Source: Sulfurimonas sp. (GTDB taxonomy: Bacteria; Campylobacterota; Campylobacteria; Campylobacterales; Sulfurimonadaceae). From it: a stretch of DNA of 20,377 bases. The stretch's first letter is position 1, and every line of letters begins with the position of its first letter. Shown here one piece after another: positions 4,997 through 13,268 of this stretch. Made by a program: the position numbers and the translations under genes. The notes below the pieces were generated by a model. The model was not told the origin of the DNA. It searched no databases and saw only the letters and a list, made by a program, of their open reading frames with translations. Location: NCBI GenBank assembly GCA_027047745.1, contig JALTUB010000107.1, positions 1 to 20,377 on the forward strand, read 5' to 3'.

Positions 4997-5422
4997 TTAT
5001 TTATTCCAATCACGCACAAGGTTATGGCACTTGAAACATTGTTTTTCGATATTTATTAACTCATCTTGTGCTTTTACTTCTGCTTGAATTTTATTCAACT
5101 TTTTAGAAAAGTAAATATTTTCTATATTTGTAATAGATTCTTTGATAAGTCTACCACTATTTACACCGATTTTTTCTCTATCTTTTAAATCTGCTGGTAA
5201 AAGTTTTCTTACTTTCTCATCTGTACCTAAATAATGATGTACATTTATGCGTAAGTCAGAAAGAGCTTTCATCGCGTTATCTCTATCGTTTAGCAAATAT
5301 GCATTTTGTACACTTAAAAAACTATGCTCTAGTTTTTTCATACCATCTTTTAATGTATCTGCACTCAAAGCTGATACAATACTTGCACTAACAACAATTC
5401 CAACTAAAATCTTTTTCACCAT
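4997..5422 (-). CDS. Periplasmic c-type cytochrome, class II-like (single C-terminal haem)
   Basis: The 141-residue product has an N-terminal signal peptide cleaved after SALSA, then a mostly helical body, and one haem motif CFKCH close to the C-terminus (Cys129, Cys132, His133). A C-terminal CxxCH on a helical bundle is the layout of class II cytochromes (cytochrome c' and relatives), so a small periplasmic electron carrier or sensor is likely; its partners cannot be read from the sequence. The frame is open to GTG 5428, but AAGGAG (5430-5435) is only 1 bp from that codon and 7 bp from ATG 5422, which fixes the start. Candidate -10 TAGAAT lies at 5451-5456. Confidence 0.8.
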   Translation of the reverse strand: MVKKILVGIVVSASIVSALSADTLKDGMKKLEHSFLSVQNAYLLNDRDNAMKALSDLRINVHHYLGTDEKVRKLLPADLKDREKIGVNSGRLIKESITNIENIYFSKKLNKIQAEVKAQDELINIEKQCFKCHNLVRDWNK

Positions 5423-5462
5423 CTTCACACTCCTTAATATTTTCTTATGTAATTCTACAAAA

Positions 5463-5490
5463 AAATATTTAAAAGATATATTAAATATTT
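5463..5490 (-). terminator. AT-only inverted repeat after ubiE
   Basis: AAATATTTAA (5463-5472) and TTAAATATTT (5481-5490) form perfect 10-bp arms around an 8-nt loop. On the - strand the second arm runs into a stretch of seven T, and on the + strand AATTTTTTG follows the repeat, so it could stop transcription either way. It ends the long - strand gene run downstream of ubiE. The stem has no G or C, so a terminator role is uncertain; it could also act in the cytochrome promoter region. Confidence 0.4.
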
Positions 5491-5545
5491 AATTTTTTGC
5501 AACAAGATAAACTATAGTGAATATATGTAACAATTTTTCATATAT

Positions 5546-6283
5546 TTATCTTTTTTTACGAGCAATAAGAAGCGTAGAAATATCCATAGAGAAACTTTTT
5601 GTATAAAGCATTTCAAATCCAGCATCTTCCAGTTCATTTTGCATATTTGCAACAGTTGAAAAATCACCGATAGAGTTAGGTAAATATTCATATGCTTCTA
5701 AGTTTTTAGAGATAAACCCACCTATTTTTGGTAATATTTTGTTCATGTAAAAATCTCTAATCTTACCTAAAGTTGATGGATTTTCATTTTTCATAAACTC
5801 TAAAATAACAACAAGTCCATCTTTTTTCAAAACACGGTTAAACTCTTTTAACGCAGCTTCTCTCTCAACGACATTTCTTATACCATAAGTTATGCTTAAA
5901 ATATCTGCACTAGCATCTTCTAAAGGGATTTCTGTAGCTTTAGCGATATGATAATTGAACTTAGGATACTTCTTACGAGCAACATTAACCATACCATTTG
6001 ATGGATCAACACCAACAATCTCACCAATAGCAATACCTTGTTTTTCAGCACGATTTTTCCAAAAATCCATCATATCACCTGTTCCACAAGCAACATCAAC
6101 TATTCTGTCAATAGTATCTTTAGCACTGTAACCATAAGCTAAATCACAAGCTTTTCGTCTCCAACTTTTATCAACGCCCATACTCATGACACGATTTGCA
6201 GTATCATATGTGGGAGCTATATTATCAAACATTGAGACTATCTTTTCTTGTTTTTGTGTGTTCTTTTTACCTGTACTACTCAT
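5546..6283 (-). CDS. ubiE: Demethylmenaquinone C-methyltransferase
   Basis: This 245-residue cytoplasmic class I methyltransferase shows the UbiE/MenG signature. RVMSMGVDKSWRRKA (31-45) is the family N-terminal block, VDVACGTGD (62-70) is the SAM-binding loop, VDPSNGMV (92-99) carries the acidic residue for the ribose, and ITYGIRNVVER is the second family signature. It adds the last methyl group in menaquinone synthesis, the main respiratory quinone of Campylobacterota. AAGGA (6293-6297) lies 9 bp before the ATG. It is the last gene of the long - strand run, 4 bp after ribD. Confidence 0.93.
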   Translation of the reverse strand: MSSTGKKNTQKQEKIVSMFDNIAPTYDTANRVMSMGVDKSWRRKACDLAYGYSAKDTIDRIVDVACGTGDMMDFWKNRAEKQGIAIGEIVGVDPSNGMVNVARKKYPKFNYHIAKATEIPLEDASADILSITYGIRNVVEREAALKEFNRVLKKDGLVVILEFMKNENPSTLGKIRDFYMNKILPKIGGFISKNLEAYEYLPNSIGDFSTVANMQNELEDAGFEMLYTKSFSMDISTLLIARKKR

Positions 6284-6287
6284 CAGT

Positions 6288-7295
6288 TTAAATCCTTTTC
6301 ATCCACATAATTATATCTTTATCTTCTTTTTCTATATTTAAAATATCAAACTTCTCATCTTTTATATCAAAGGATTTACTGCCACCAAACAAAGGTGCTA
6401 AATAAAGTAAATAATAATCAACAATTTCACGAGTCAACTCATACATTTTAGAAGTTCCCTCTATCATGATATTTTTATAATTATTTAGTATTGAAAAATT
6501 ATCTTCTATATAAACATCTCTTCCCTCTACACTAAACAAAGGAATACTTTTATCGAACTCTTTACTTCTTGAGAGTATTAAAACATCAGGTGCTTTTCCA
6601 TTTACAAGTCTTGCATCAAGCCTTGGTCTATCCACTCTAACAGTGTTACCACCAATAACAAGTAAGTCACATACATCTCTCATAGCATGAACGCTTTTTC
6701 TTGAAGCTTCAGAACTTACTATTCCTTCATCGGTTGTTGCGTTCAAGCGTTGTGCCCATTTAAAAAAAACAAACCTTTCATCCAAGAACTTTTTAAAAGG
6801 TAAAAGCAAATCATCACACTCTTTTTGCATCAGTTTTGCATGAACTTCAACACTATTTTTTGATAAAATTGCATTACCATTTTTGGCTATTTTATTTGTA
6901 TCATGACTACCAACAAATACTTTTTTTATACCCAAATTTACGATTAAAGATGCACAAGATGGTGTTTTTCCAAAGTGAGAACAAGGCTCAAGTGTTGTGT
7001 AGATAGTTACATTTTTAAATATGTTTTTATGATTTTTTGTAAGATAAGAGTGTATCTCTACTGATGACTTAAGATATAAAATCTCATCATCATTTGTAAG
7101 CTTATAGTAAGCCGATTTTAAAGCATTTACCTCTGCATGTGGTTCTCCTGCTTTATGATGTGCTTCTACAGCTAAAATCTCTCCATATTCTGAGACAACA
7201 GAACAACCAACAGCAGGATTTGGATAAGTTAAACCTTGATATTTCCAAGCCTCTTTAAGGGCTAGGTTCATATAAAATTTACTATCGATTACCAT
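6288..7295 (-). CDS. ribD: Riboflavin synthesis deaminase/reductase RibD
   Basis: The 335-residue protein joins a zinc cytidine-deaminase-like domain and a reductase domain. In the first, HAEV (His53, Glu55) and the PC-SHFGKTPSC element (Cys105, Cys114) bind and activate zinc; the second follows from about residue 170, with the VIGGNTVRVDRPRLDARL block for NADPH and substrate. It performs the second and third steps of riboflavin synthesis. The C-terminal domain looks slightly short. The ATG at 7295 overlaps the rimP end by 7 bp; there is no clear ribosome binding site, so translation is probably coupled. Alignment of SKFYMNLALKEA with the E. coli N-terminus supports this start over ATG 7271. 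Confidence 0.9.
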   Translation of the reverse strand: MVIDSKFYMNLALKEAWKYQGLTYPNPAVGCSVVSEYGEILAVEAHHKAGEPHAEVNALKSAYYKLTNDDEILYLKSSVEIHSYLTKNHKNIFKNVTIYTTLEPCSHFGKTPSCASLIVNLGIKKVFVGSHDTNKIAKNGNAILSKNSVEVHAKLMQKECDDLLLPFKKFLDERFVFFKWAQRLNATTDEGIVSSEASRKSVHAMRDVCDLLVIGGNTVRVDRPRLDARLVNGKAPDVLILSRSKEFDKSIPLFSVEGRDVYIEDNFSILNNYKNIMIEGTSKMYELTREIVDYYLLYLAPLFGGSKSFDIKDEKFDILNIEKEDKDIIMWMKRI

Positions 7296-7738
7296 TCAAA
7301 ATAAGTTTTTGCTTTTTTAACATCATCAAAATTTACTTCAAATTTCTCATCTTCTTTTTCAAACACAAGCTCTTTTCCATTAACTTGTGTCAATATAGCT
7401 TTTAGTTTCTCTTTTTCACCAAGCACTAAAGAAACATTCTCACCAATACTTTTTTTAAAATGTTCTAAAGTAGTTAATTTTCGCTCAATTCCAGCACTAC
7501 CAACTTCCAGTCTATATTCACTTGAAACAGGAGGAGTAACATCAAGCAGAGGAGAAATAAGATGAGTTAATTCAACACACTCATCAAGGCTAACACCTTT
7601 TCGTTTTGCATTTTCAATCTCTTTTGAAATTACATTTACTCTGTAAATTGTCTCTTCACCTTCATTTACAATAACTGCATCATAAAGTTCTAAACCTACT
7701 GACTCAACAAGTGATTTTATATCGCTTTGTAAACTCAT
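7289..7738 (-). CDS. rimP: Ribosome maturation factor RimP
   Basis: This 149-residue cytoplasmic protein helps mature the 30S subunit. Family features are the N-terminal VESVGLELYDAVIV strand, the block GVSLDECVELTHLISPLLD at about residues 48-66, and YRLEVGSAGIERKL (about 75-88), the RimP counterpart of the YxLEVSSPGxxRPL motif. The C-terminal half is a small Sm-like barrel. It starts directly after the rbfA stop (TAGATG), consistent with translational coupling in the infB-rbfA-rimP group, all acting on the small subunit. Confidence 0.9.
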   Translation of the reverse strand: MSLQSDIKSLVESVGLELYDAVIVNEGEETIYRVNVISKEIENAKRKGVSLDECVELTHLISPLLDVTPPVSSEYRLEVGSAGIERKLTTLEHFKKSIGENVSLVLGEKEKLKAILTQVNGKELVFEKEDEKFEVNFDDVKKAKTYFEW

Positions 7739-8107
7739 CTACTCTTCCTCTGATTTTGTCGTTTTAGATATTTTTTTAAAAAGTTCTTCTATATTTCTTG
7801 ATTTTTCTAGTTGTTCATCAAACTCAAAAGTAAATTTTGGGCAACGAAACCAACCTTGGTCTTTTAGGCAGTAAGTCTCTACTATAGGACGAGCCTTTTT
7901 TAAAAGTTTTAGGTAATCTCTTTTTTCTTGCTCTGTATATTCATTTGGATTGATATAAACTTTTGCATCACTCTTACCACGAGAACATTTAACTTCTATA
8001 ATATTTAGTTCATGAAGTCTTTTATCATTCATAGCACCAAGTGCTTGTGGAACTAACTCTAAGAGAACTGATTCAGTTCTCTTTAGCTTTATCTGTGCTT
8101 CTGTCAT
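7739..8107 (-). CDS. rbfA: Ribosome-binding factor A
   Basis: The 122-residue protein has the RbfA KH-like layout: an N-terminal helix KLKRTESVLLELVPQAL, the basic strand region LNIIEVKCSRGKSDAKVYI and a second helix QEKRDYLKLLKKARPIVE. It binds the 5' part of 16S rRNA during late 30S assembly. The C-terminus is a lysine- and glutamate-rich tail. The start codon shares one base with the infB stop codon (TAATG), a classic reinitiation arrangement, and rimP follows without a gap. Confidence 0.88.
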   Translation of the reverse strand: MTEAQIKLKRTESVLLELVPQALGAMNDKRLHELNIIEVKCSRGKSDAKVYINPNEYTEQEKRDYLKLLKKARPIVETYCLKDQGWFRCPKFTFEFDEQLEKSRNIEELFKKISKTTKSEEE

Positions 8108-10752
8108 TAAAGACTGACTTTTTGCTCAACTTTTTTGAATGTTTCAAGTACATCACCTGGTACAACATCATCATATCCACTGATAACAACACCACATTCA
8201 TAACCATTACCAATCTCTTCAACATCATCTTTAAAGCGTTTAAGTGAAGTAAGTTCACCCTCATAAGTTACTACACCATCACGGATAACACGAACCATAC
8301 CACCACGGATAAGTCTACCATCATTAACGATACAACCTGCAACCATTCCTTTAGGAATTTTAAATACTTCTCTAACTTCTGCTTGACCAGTATTTTCTTC
8401 AGTATATTTTGGTGCCATCATACCAGTTAGCATTCCAGTAATATCATCAAGAAGTTGATAGATGATTGAGTAAGTTTTAATCTCAACACCTTTTTGTTTT
8501 GCACTAGCTTTAACTGCACCAGTTGGACGAACATTAAATCCAAGAAGAACACAGTTTTCAGAGTTGTTTACAAGTTCAACATCATTTTCTGTTATACCAC
8601 CAACACCAGATGAGATAACATTTACTTTAACTTCATCATTTCTAAGCTCACTAAGAGAAGATTTAATAGCTTCTAGGGAACCATGAACATCTGTTTTAAG
8701 TACAATTTTAAGTGATTTTAATTTACCCTCGGCAATCATAGATGTCATATCTTCCAATGTAGATTTCATACTTACTGAAAGTTCTTTATGTCTATCATAC
8801 TCATGACGCTTAAGTGCAAACTCTTTTGCTTCTTTATCACTATTCATAGCACTCATTGTTTCACCAGATGCTGGAACTTCATTAAGTCCTGCGACTACTG
8901 CTGTATGAGAAGGTAACAAGGCTTTAATCTGTTTATTATTTTCATCCATCATGGCTTTAACACGACCATGTGATGAACCACAAACAACATAATCACCAAC
9001 TTTCAAAGTACCATTTTGTACGATTACAGTTGCTACAGCTCCACGACCTTTTTCTAATGATGATTCAACAACAGTAGCTTTTGCCATAGCATTTACATTT
9101 GCTTTAAGTTCAAGTACATCAGCAGTTAAAAGAATATTTTCAAGTAAATCATCTATTCCAAGTCCACTTTTTGCAGAAACAGCAATAAATTCTACTTCTC
9201 CACCCCAATCAGCTGGATTCATACCTATCTCAGCCATTTGACCTTTTACCATATCTGGTTGAGCAGTCTCTTTATCCATTTTATTAAGTGCCACTATCAC
9301 AGGAACACCTGATTCAAGAGCCATTTTCACAACTTCTTTTGTTTGTGGCTTAACACCATCATCTGCAGCAACAACTATAACAATTATATCTGTTACATCT
9401 GTACCACGCTGACGCATTGAACTAAACGCAGCATGTCCCGGAGTATCTAAAAATGTTATCGCACGACCTTGTTGCTCTATTGTATAAGCACCTATATGTT
9501 GTGTAATTCCACCAGCTTCACCATCGGCTATTTTTGCTTCACGAATAGCATCAAGTAGTGAAGTTTTACCATGATCGACATGTCCCATTATTGTAATAAC
9601 AGGAGGTCGCTCAGTTGCATCTGGATCTTCTTCAATATCAGACTCTTCTTGAGTAAACTCATCTTTTGGGTCAATAATAGTAACTGTTACACCAAACTCT
9701 TCAGATAAAATCTCAATCTCATCATTTCCAAGGAAATCATTTTTAGTCATCATCATGCCAAGATCAAAAAGAACTTTGATAATATCTGACATAGGACGCT
9801 TCAGTGCTTCAGCAAACTCATAAACACGAATATCTTCTGGAATTTCAACTTCAGTTACAACTTCTTCTGTGTGATCTGCTTTTTTATACTTTTTCTTAAC
9901 ATCTTTTCTAACTCTTCTTCCACGAGGTGCTGCTTTTTTATTACCATTTCTACCAGCTGGTTTAGGAGCTCTTGGTTTTCTTTGTTCTTCAACAGGAAGT
10001 GGAGCACGCTCTGTAGCATTCAAGTCAAGTAGTGTAACTTGATCATCCATATCCATAGAGACATCTGACATAGCACCACCAAATATATCAAGTTTAGTAC
10101 CTTGATTTTGCTTACTTGCTGATCTACCTGCTTGCTTATTTCTTTTCTTTTGTGCTAGTTCAGCTAAAACTTCTTCACTCATTTTTCCATAAGAAGATAC
10201 TTTACCCTGTTTTTGAGGTAGATTATAGTTTTCTTCTACTTTTGGTCTTCTCTTTTTAACAATCTTTAAACCACTTTTCTTTAAACCTGATTTTACAGTT
10301 GGTGTAACTACTTTAAGAGTGCTTATAGTTTTTTTAACTTTTTTTTCTACAACTGCTTCTTTTGCCACAGGTTCTATTTTAGTCTGAGCAGTTTCTTCTT
10401 TTGCTTGCTCATCTACTTTTGAAACTTCTGATAATGCAACTTCTTTAGCTGTTTCTTTAGAACTTACTTCTTCCGTAGCAGTCTCTTCTACTTTGGAACT
10501 TTTCTCTTCTTTAGGAGTTTCATCTTCTTTTGGCTTAGTATCTTTGGCTTTTTTTACTATCTTAGGAGCTGCAGGAGCTTGTTCTTCATCACCATTCATT
10601 ATATACTTAGCAATATCTTCTGCTTGTTCCATAGTAACTTTACTGTGTGCTGCTTTAACTGCAATCCCCATATGTTTTGCTTTTTCTAAAACATCTTTAG
10701 AAGCTATTCCTAACTCTGTTGCAATCTCTTTAATACTAACTTTATCTGTCAT
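8107..10752 (-). CDS. infB: Translation initiation factor IF-2
   Basis: This 881-residue GTPase brings formyl-methionyl tRNA to the 30S subunit. Residues 1-50 form the first IF2 N-terminal domain, followed by a long charged linker rich in Lys, Glu and Ala (about 55-300), a second N-terminal domain (about 305-360), and the G domain with GHVDHGKT (390-397), GITQHIGAY (415-423), DTPGH (436-440), NKMD (490-493) and SAK. Domains II to IV follow, ending in the C2 barrel with IPKGMVAGCIVNDG. AAGGAG (10763-10768) lies about 9 bp before the ATG. It overlaps ylxR by 11 bp. Confidence 0.96.
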   Translation of the reverse strand: MTDKVSIKEIATELGIASKDVLEKAKHMGIAVKAAHSKVTMEQAEDIAKYIMNGDEEQAPAAPKIVKKAKDTKPKEDETPKEEKSSKVEETATEEVSSKETAKEVALSEVSKVDEQAKEETAQTKIEPVAKEAVVEKKVKKTISTLKVVTPTVKSGLKKSGLKIVKKRRPKVEENYNLPQKQGKVSSYGKMSEEVLAELAQKKRNKQAGRSASKQNQGTKLDIFGGAMSDVSMDMDDQVTLLDLNATERAPLPVEEQRKPRAPKPAGRNGNKKAAPRGRRVRKDVKKKYKKADHTEEVVTEVEIPEDIRVYEFAEALKRPMSDIIKVLFDLGMMMTKNDFLGNDEIEILSEEFGVTVTIIDPKDEFTQEESDIEEDPDATERPPVITIMGHVDHGKTSLLDAIREAKIADGEAGGITQHIGAYTIEQQGRAITFLDTPGHAAFSSMRQRGTDVTDIIVIVVAADDGVKPQTKEVVKMALESGVPVIVALNKMDKETAQPDMVKGQMAEIGMNPADWGGEVEFIAVSAKSGLGIDDLLENILLTADVLELKANVNAMAKATVVESSLEKGRGAVATVIVQNGTLKVGDYVVCGSSHGRVKAMMDENNKQIKALLPSHTAVVAGLNEVPASGETMSAMNSDKEAKEFALKRHEYDRHKELSVSMKSTLEDMTSMIAEGKLKSLKIVLKTDVHGSLEAIKSSLSELRNDEVKVNVISSGVGGITENDVELVNNSENCVLLGFNVRPTGAVKASAKQKGVEIKTYSIIYQLLDDITGMLTGMMAPKYTEENTGQAEVREVFKIPKGMVAGCIVNDGRLIRGGMVRVIRDGVVTYEGELTSLKRFKDDVEEIGNGYECGVVISGYDDVVPGDVLETFKKVEQKVSL

Positions 10753-10999
10753 CAGTGATGATCTCCTTTAGTCTGTTTGTAAGTTTATCTCTGTCGGAAC
10801 TTCTGCATTGTCTCATGAGCGACTTAGCAATCTTTTTATCATTATCAAGGCAAACTTTACATATATAAAAACTTCTTTTACTTCCATTAAAATACTCTAG
10901 TGAACCATCAATACATTGAAGTCTCATTAGAGTATTTTGTTCATATCTATTTCTACAAGAAACACACATTCTAATTGGTGTATGAAAATTTTTCGCCAT
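10742..10999 (-). CDS. ylxR: YlxR family (DUF448) RNA-binding protein
   Basis: The 85-residue protein shows the YlxR signature: PIRMCVSCRNRYEQNTLMRL at about residues 8-27, a central GSKRSFYICKVCL, and a basic C-terminal helix. Family members are small nucleic-acid-binding proteins coded beside infB and in some species next to nusA; the exact role is not settled, and a regulatory function has been suggested in Bacillus. Four cysteines (two CxxC pairs, 12-15 and 47-50) could bind zinc, which is not universal in the family. It overlaps the infB start by 11 bp. Confidence 0.87.
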   Translation of the reverse strand: MAKNFHTPIRMCVSCRNRYEQNTLMRLQCIDGSLEYFNGSKRSFYICKVCLDNDKKIAKSLMRQCRSSDRDKLTNRLKEIITDDR

Positions 11000-11030
11000 T
11001 ATATCTAAATTTTACTTGATTTAATAGAGT

Positions 11031-11912
11031 TTATCTCTCTATTATAAGCCCATTATTATCAAAATCCAAAACCTTAACATTAAAGTCTGAAAATTTTTGC
11101 TTAAATTTATTGGCAATCATAGCTGCATCATCATCATAAACCATAGAAAAAAATGTAGAACCACTTCCTGATAAGGTACTCATCAATGCACCACTTTCAT
11201 AAGCAATCTTCTGAACTGCAAACAATTCAGGAAGAGTCTTCATTCTTGCTTTTTGATGAAATCTATCTTGAGAAGCAAGTTTTAACATCTCCCAATCTTC
11301 ATTAAAAAATGCAGCTACACTTAATGCTGTATGAGATAGATTAAAAGTTGCATTTTCTTTTGAGTATGATTTTGGAAGAACAGTTCTAGATTTTGCAGTA
11401 TTCATCTGTTTATTTGGTATTACTACAACTGCTTTTATATAATCAGGAAGATGTTTTTTTTGAGAAAAAACCTTGTTTTTTTCAACTGCAGCAGCATTAA
11501 AGCCACCCATTACTGCAGGTGTAATATTGTCAGGATGAGATTCATAAACAAGTGCATGATTTAATATTCGTCGTTTAGAAACTCTTATACTGGCTGCTTC
11601 ATGAGCACTTGCTATCGCACTTACAATAACAGCAGAAGAACTACCAAGTCCTCTTGACATAGGAATCTCATTATAAAAATTAAATTTATAATTTTGCTTC
11701 TTTTTTGTTAGACGAGTATAGTGCTCGTTAAATATACTCACAAAAAGGTTATTGCCTTTTAAACGGGGGTTATTCTCACCCTCACCTTTAATGCTAACAC
11801 TAAAAAATCTTGATGGATGAAACTCTACTCTGTTACGAAGTTCGACTGCAAGTCCCAAAGAATCAAAACCTGGCCCTAAATTTGCAGAAGTTGCTGGTAC
11901 GCTTATTGTCAA
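11031..11912 (-). CDS. thrB: Homoserine kinase (GHMP family)
   Basis: This 293-residue cytoplasmic enzyme phosphorylates homoserine for threonine synthesis. The start VPATSANLGPGFDSLGLAVE (5-24) is the family N-terminal block, and SRGLGSSSA (86-94) is the GHMP ATP-binding glycine-serine loop. A third block near the C-terminus, MSTLSGSGSTFFS, completes the family pattern. The start is TTG 11912; AGGGA (11918-11922) lies 5 bp upstream and overlaps the stop of the tsaB-like gene, so the two are coupled. A 31-bp gap follows before ylxR. Confidence 0.93.
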   Translation of the reverse strand: MTISVPATSANLGPGFDSLGLAVELRNRVEFHPSRFFSVSIKGEGENNPRLKGNNLFVSIFNEHYTRLTKKKQNYKFNFYNEIPMSRGLGSSSAVIVSAIASAHEAASIRVSKRRILNHALVYESHPDNITPAVMGGFNAAAVEKNKVFSQKKHLPDYIKAVVVIPNKQMNTAKSRTVLPKSYSKENATFNLSHTALSVAAFFNEDWEMLKLASQDRFHQKARMKTLPELFAVQKIAYESGALMSTLSGSGSTFFSMVYDDDAAMIANKFKQKFSDFNVKVLDFDNNGLIIER

Positions 11913-11920
11913 ATTATTCC

Positions 11921-12382
11921 CTATCCAACAGCACCTATCATGTACATAGGTGCTGTATTTGTACTAAACTCTTTAGGATGAAGCTTATTAGGAAGGTTAA
12001 AACTAACTTCTACTGCTACATCTATCTTTTGAGTTTTTATTTCTGACTGAATTTTAACAAAATATAGCTTTCCTACGGCTTTTATTGGTTGGTTTTCATT
12101 AAAATAAAAAGCATCTGTTGCATATAGTGGTATCTTTTTCAAAATACTCAAAGATTTTAAAAATATATAAGCAACTTTTATCGCCATAAAACTACCTGGT
12201 CCATTTGCATAAAAAAGATTTTGTGGATTGTATTTTTCAAATAAACCCTTAAAAATACTCGGCAAAATATCTGAACTTTTCTCATGAGACTCTATAGTTT
12301 CGATAAGTTCCTTATCCTCATAAACGCCTATCTTTATAGGAGATGTCAGAGCTACTAAAAGTATATCTACTTTTTTAAGCAT
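11921..12382 (-). CDS. tsaB: TsaB-like protein (t6A tRNA modification)
   Basis: This 153-residue protein is a shortened member of the ASKHA-type TsaB/YeaZ family. The best marker is NGPGSFMAIKVAYIFLKSLS at residues 60-79, matching the GPGSFTGLRIG block of TsaB, followed by KIPLYATDAF. TsaB supports TsaD in making N6-threonylcarbamoyladenosine at position 37 of ANN-decoding tRNAs. The protein is much shorter than the E. coli protein (about 230 residues), and the C-terminal part is poorly conserved; short forms seem usual in Campylobacterota. It overlaps lpxC by 8 bp, and tsaD is not in the window. Confidence 0.78.
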   Translation of the reverse strand: MLKKVDILLVALTSPIKIGVYEDKELIETIESHEKSSDILPSIFKGLFEKYNPQNLFYANGPGSFMAIKVAYIFLKSLSILKKIPLYATDAFYFNENQPIKAVGKLYFVKIQSEIKTQKIDVAVEVSFNLPNKLHPKEFSTNTAPMYMIGAVG

Positions 12383-13259
12383 ATGCTTTTTCTAGCTCTG
12401 CTGTTTTTGCACCGACAAGTTCTACAATCTCATAATTGTCTGCATCTTTCAATAATTTTAGTGTAAGCTTATGGTTTAAATCATGACTTCCAGCCATTGC
12501 TTCATAATTACCAATAAAGTTCATACCAATCAAACACATATCACCTATAGCATCAAGTATCTTATGTCTTACAAATTCATCACTAAAACGCAAACCCTCA
12601 GGATTTAGAACAGTTTTTTCATCTAAGACAATAGCATTTTCTAAAGAGCCACCAAGTGCTAAACCTTTTGAACGAAGATACTGCACTTCATGTAAAAATC
12701 CAAATGTTCTAGCACGAGAAATCTCTTTTTTATAACTATCTTTAGTAAGTTCTAAAGTAAGTTCTTGTTTTTGTATAACAGGATGAGGAAACTTTATAGT
12801 AAAATCATACTTCAAATCAGGAGCAGGTGATAACTTCACATACTTTTTACCCTCTTTTATCTCTATCTCTTTTTTTATTCGCATTATTTTTTTAGGAATA
12901 TCTAGTTGTATTAAACCAGCTTCATCTAAAAGCATACAAAAACTTGCACTGCTTCCATCCATTACAGGAACTTCATCAGCATCAACAACAACTCTTAAGT
13001 TATCAATACCGTAAGCATAAACAGCAGATAAAAGATGCTCAATTGTAGAAATAACATGACCATCTTTACCTATAACTGTTGCCATCTTTGTATCAACAAC
13101 ATTCTCTGGGATAAGAGGTATGGAGACATCAACATCACTACGATAAAAAACTATGCCACTGTTTGATTCCAATGGTTCTAGTCTTAGTTTTACAGGAGAT
13201 CCTTTATGAAGCCCTATTCCAACTAGTTCAACACTCTTTTTTATAGTTGTTTGATACAT
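12375..13259 (-). CDS. lpxC: UDP-3-O-acyl-N-acetylglucosamine deacetylase
   Basis: The 294-residue zinc amidase performs the first committed step of lipid A synthesis in the cytoplasm. TIEHLLSA (72-79) gives the general base Glu74 and zinc ligand His75; HKILDAIGD (232-240) gives ligands His232 and Asp236; His259 in GSHDLNH matches the third catalytic histidine. The length agrees with the family. It starts 9 bp after the M23 peptidase gene and overlaps the tsaB-like gene, so envelope and tRNA-modification genes share one transcript. Confidence 0.96.
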   Translation of the reverse strand: MYQTTIKKSVELVGIGLHKGSPVKLRLEPLESNSGIVFYRSDVDVSIPLIPENVVDTKMATVIGKDGHVISTIEHLLSAVYAYGIDNLRVVVDADEVPVMDGSSASFCMLLDEAGLIQLDIPKKIMRIKKEIEIKEGKKYVKLSPAPDLKYDFTIKFPHPVIQKQELTLELTKDSYKKEISRARTFGFLHEVQYLRSKGLALGGSLENAIVLDEKTVLNPEGLRFSDEFVRHKILDAIGDMCLIGMNFIGNYEAMAGSHDLNHKLTLKLLKDADNYEIVELVGAKTAELEKAYA

Positions 13260-13268
13260 CTAAATCCC

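Noticed and set aside
5423..5428. GTG start of the cytochrome at 5428
   Set aside because: The AAGGAG would be only one base from that codon; ATG 5422 has normal spacing.
8073..8264. Open frame on the - strand across the infB-rbfA junction
   Set aside because: It overlaps the conserved C-terminus of IF-2 and the start of RbfA in another frame; both real genes are clear, so this is a shadow.
10493..10771. Open frame on the + strand opposite the infB N-terminal region
   Set aside because: It lies entirely antisense to the Lys/Glu/Ala-rich linker and start of infB, has no ribosome binding site or recognisable domain, and its composition is that expected of a reverse-strand shadow.
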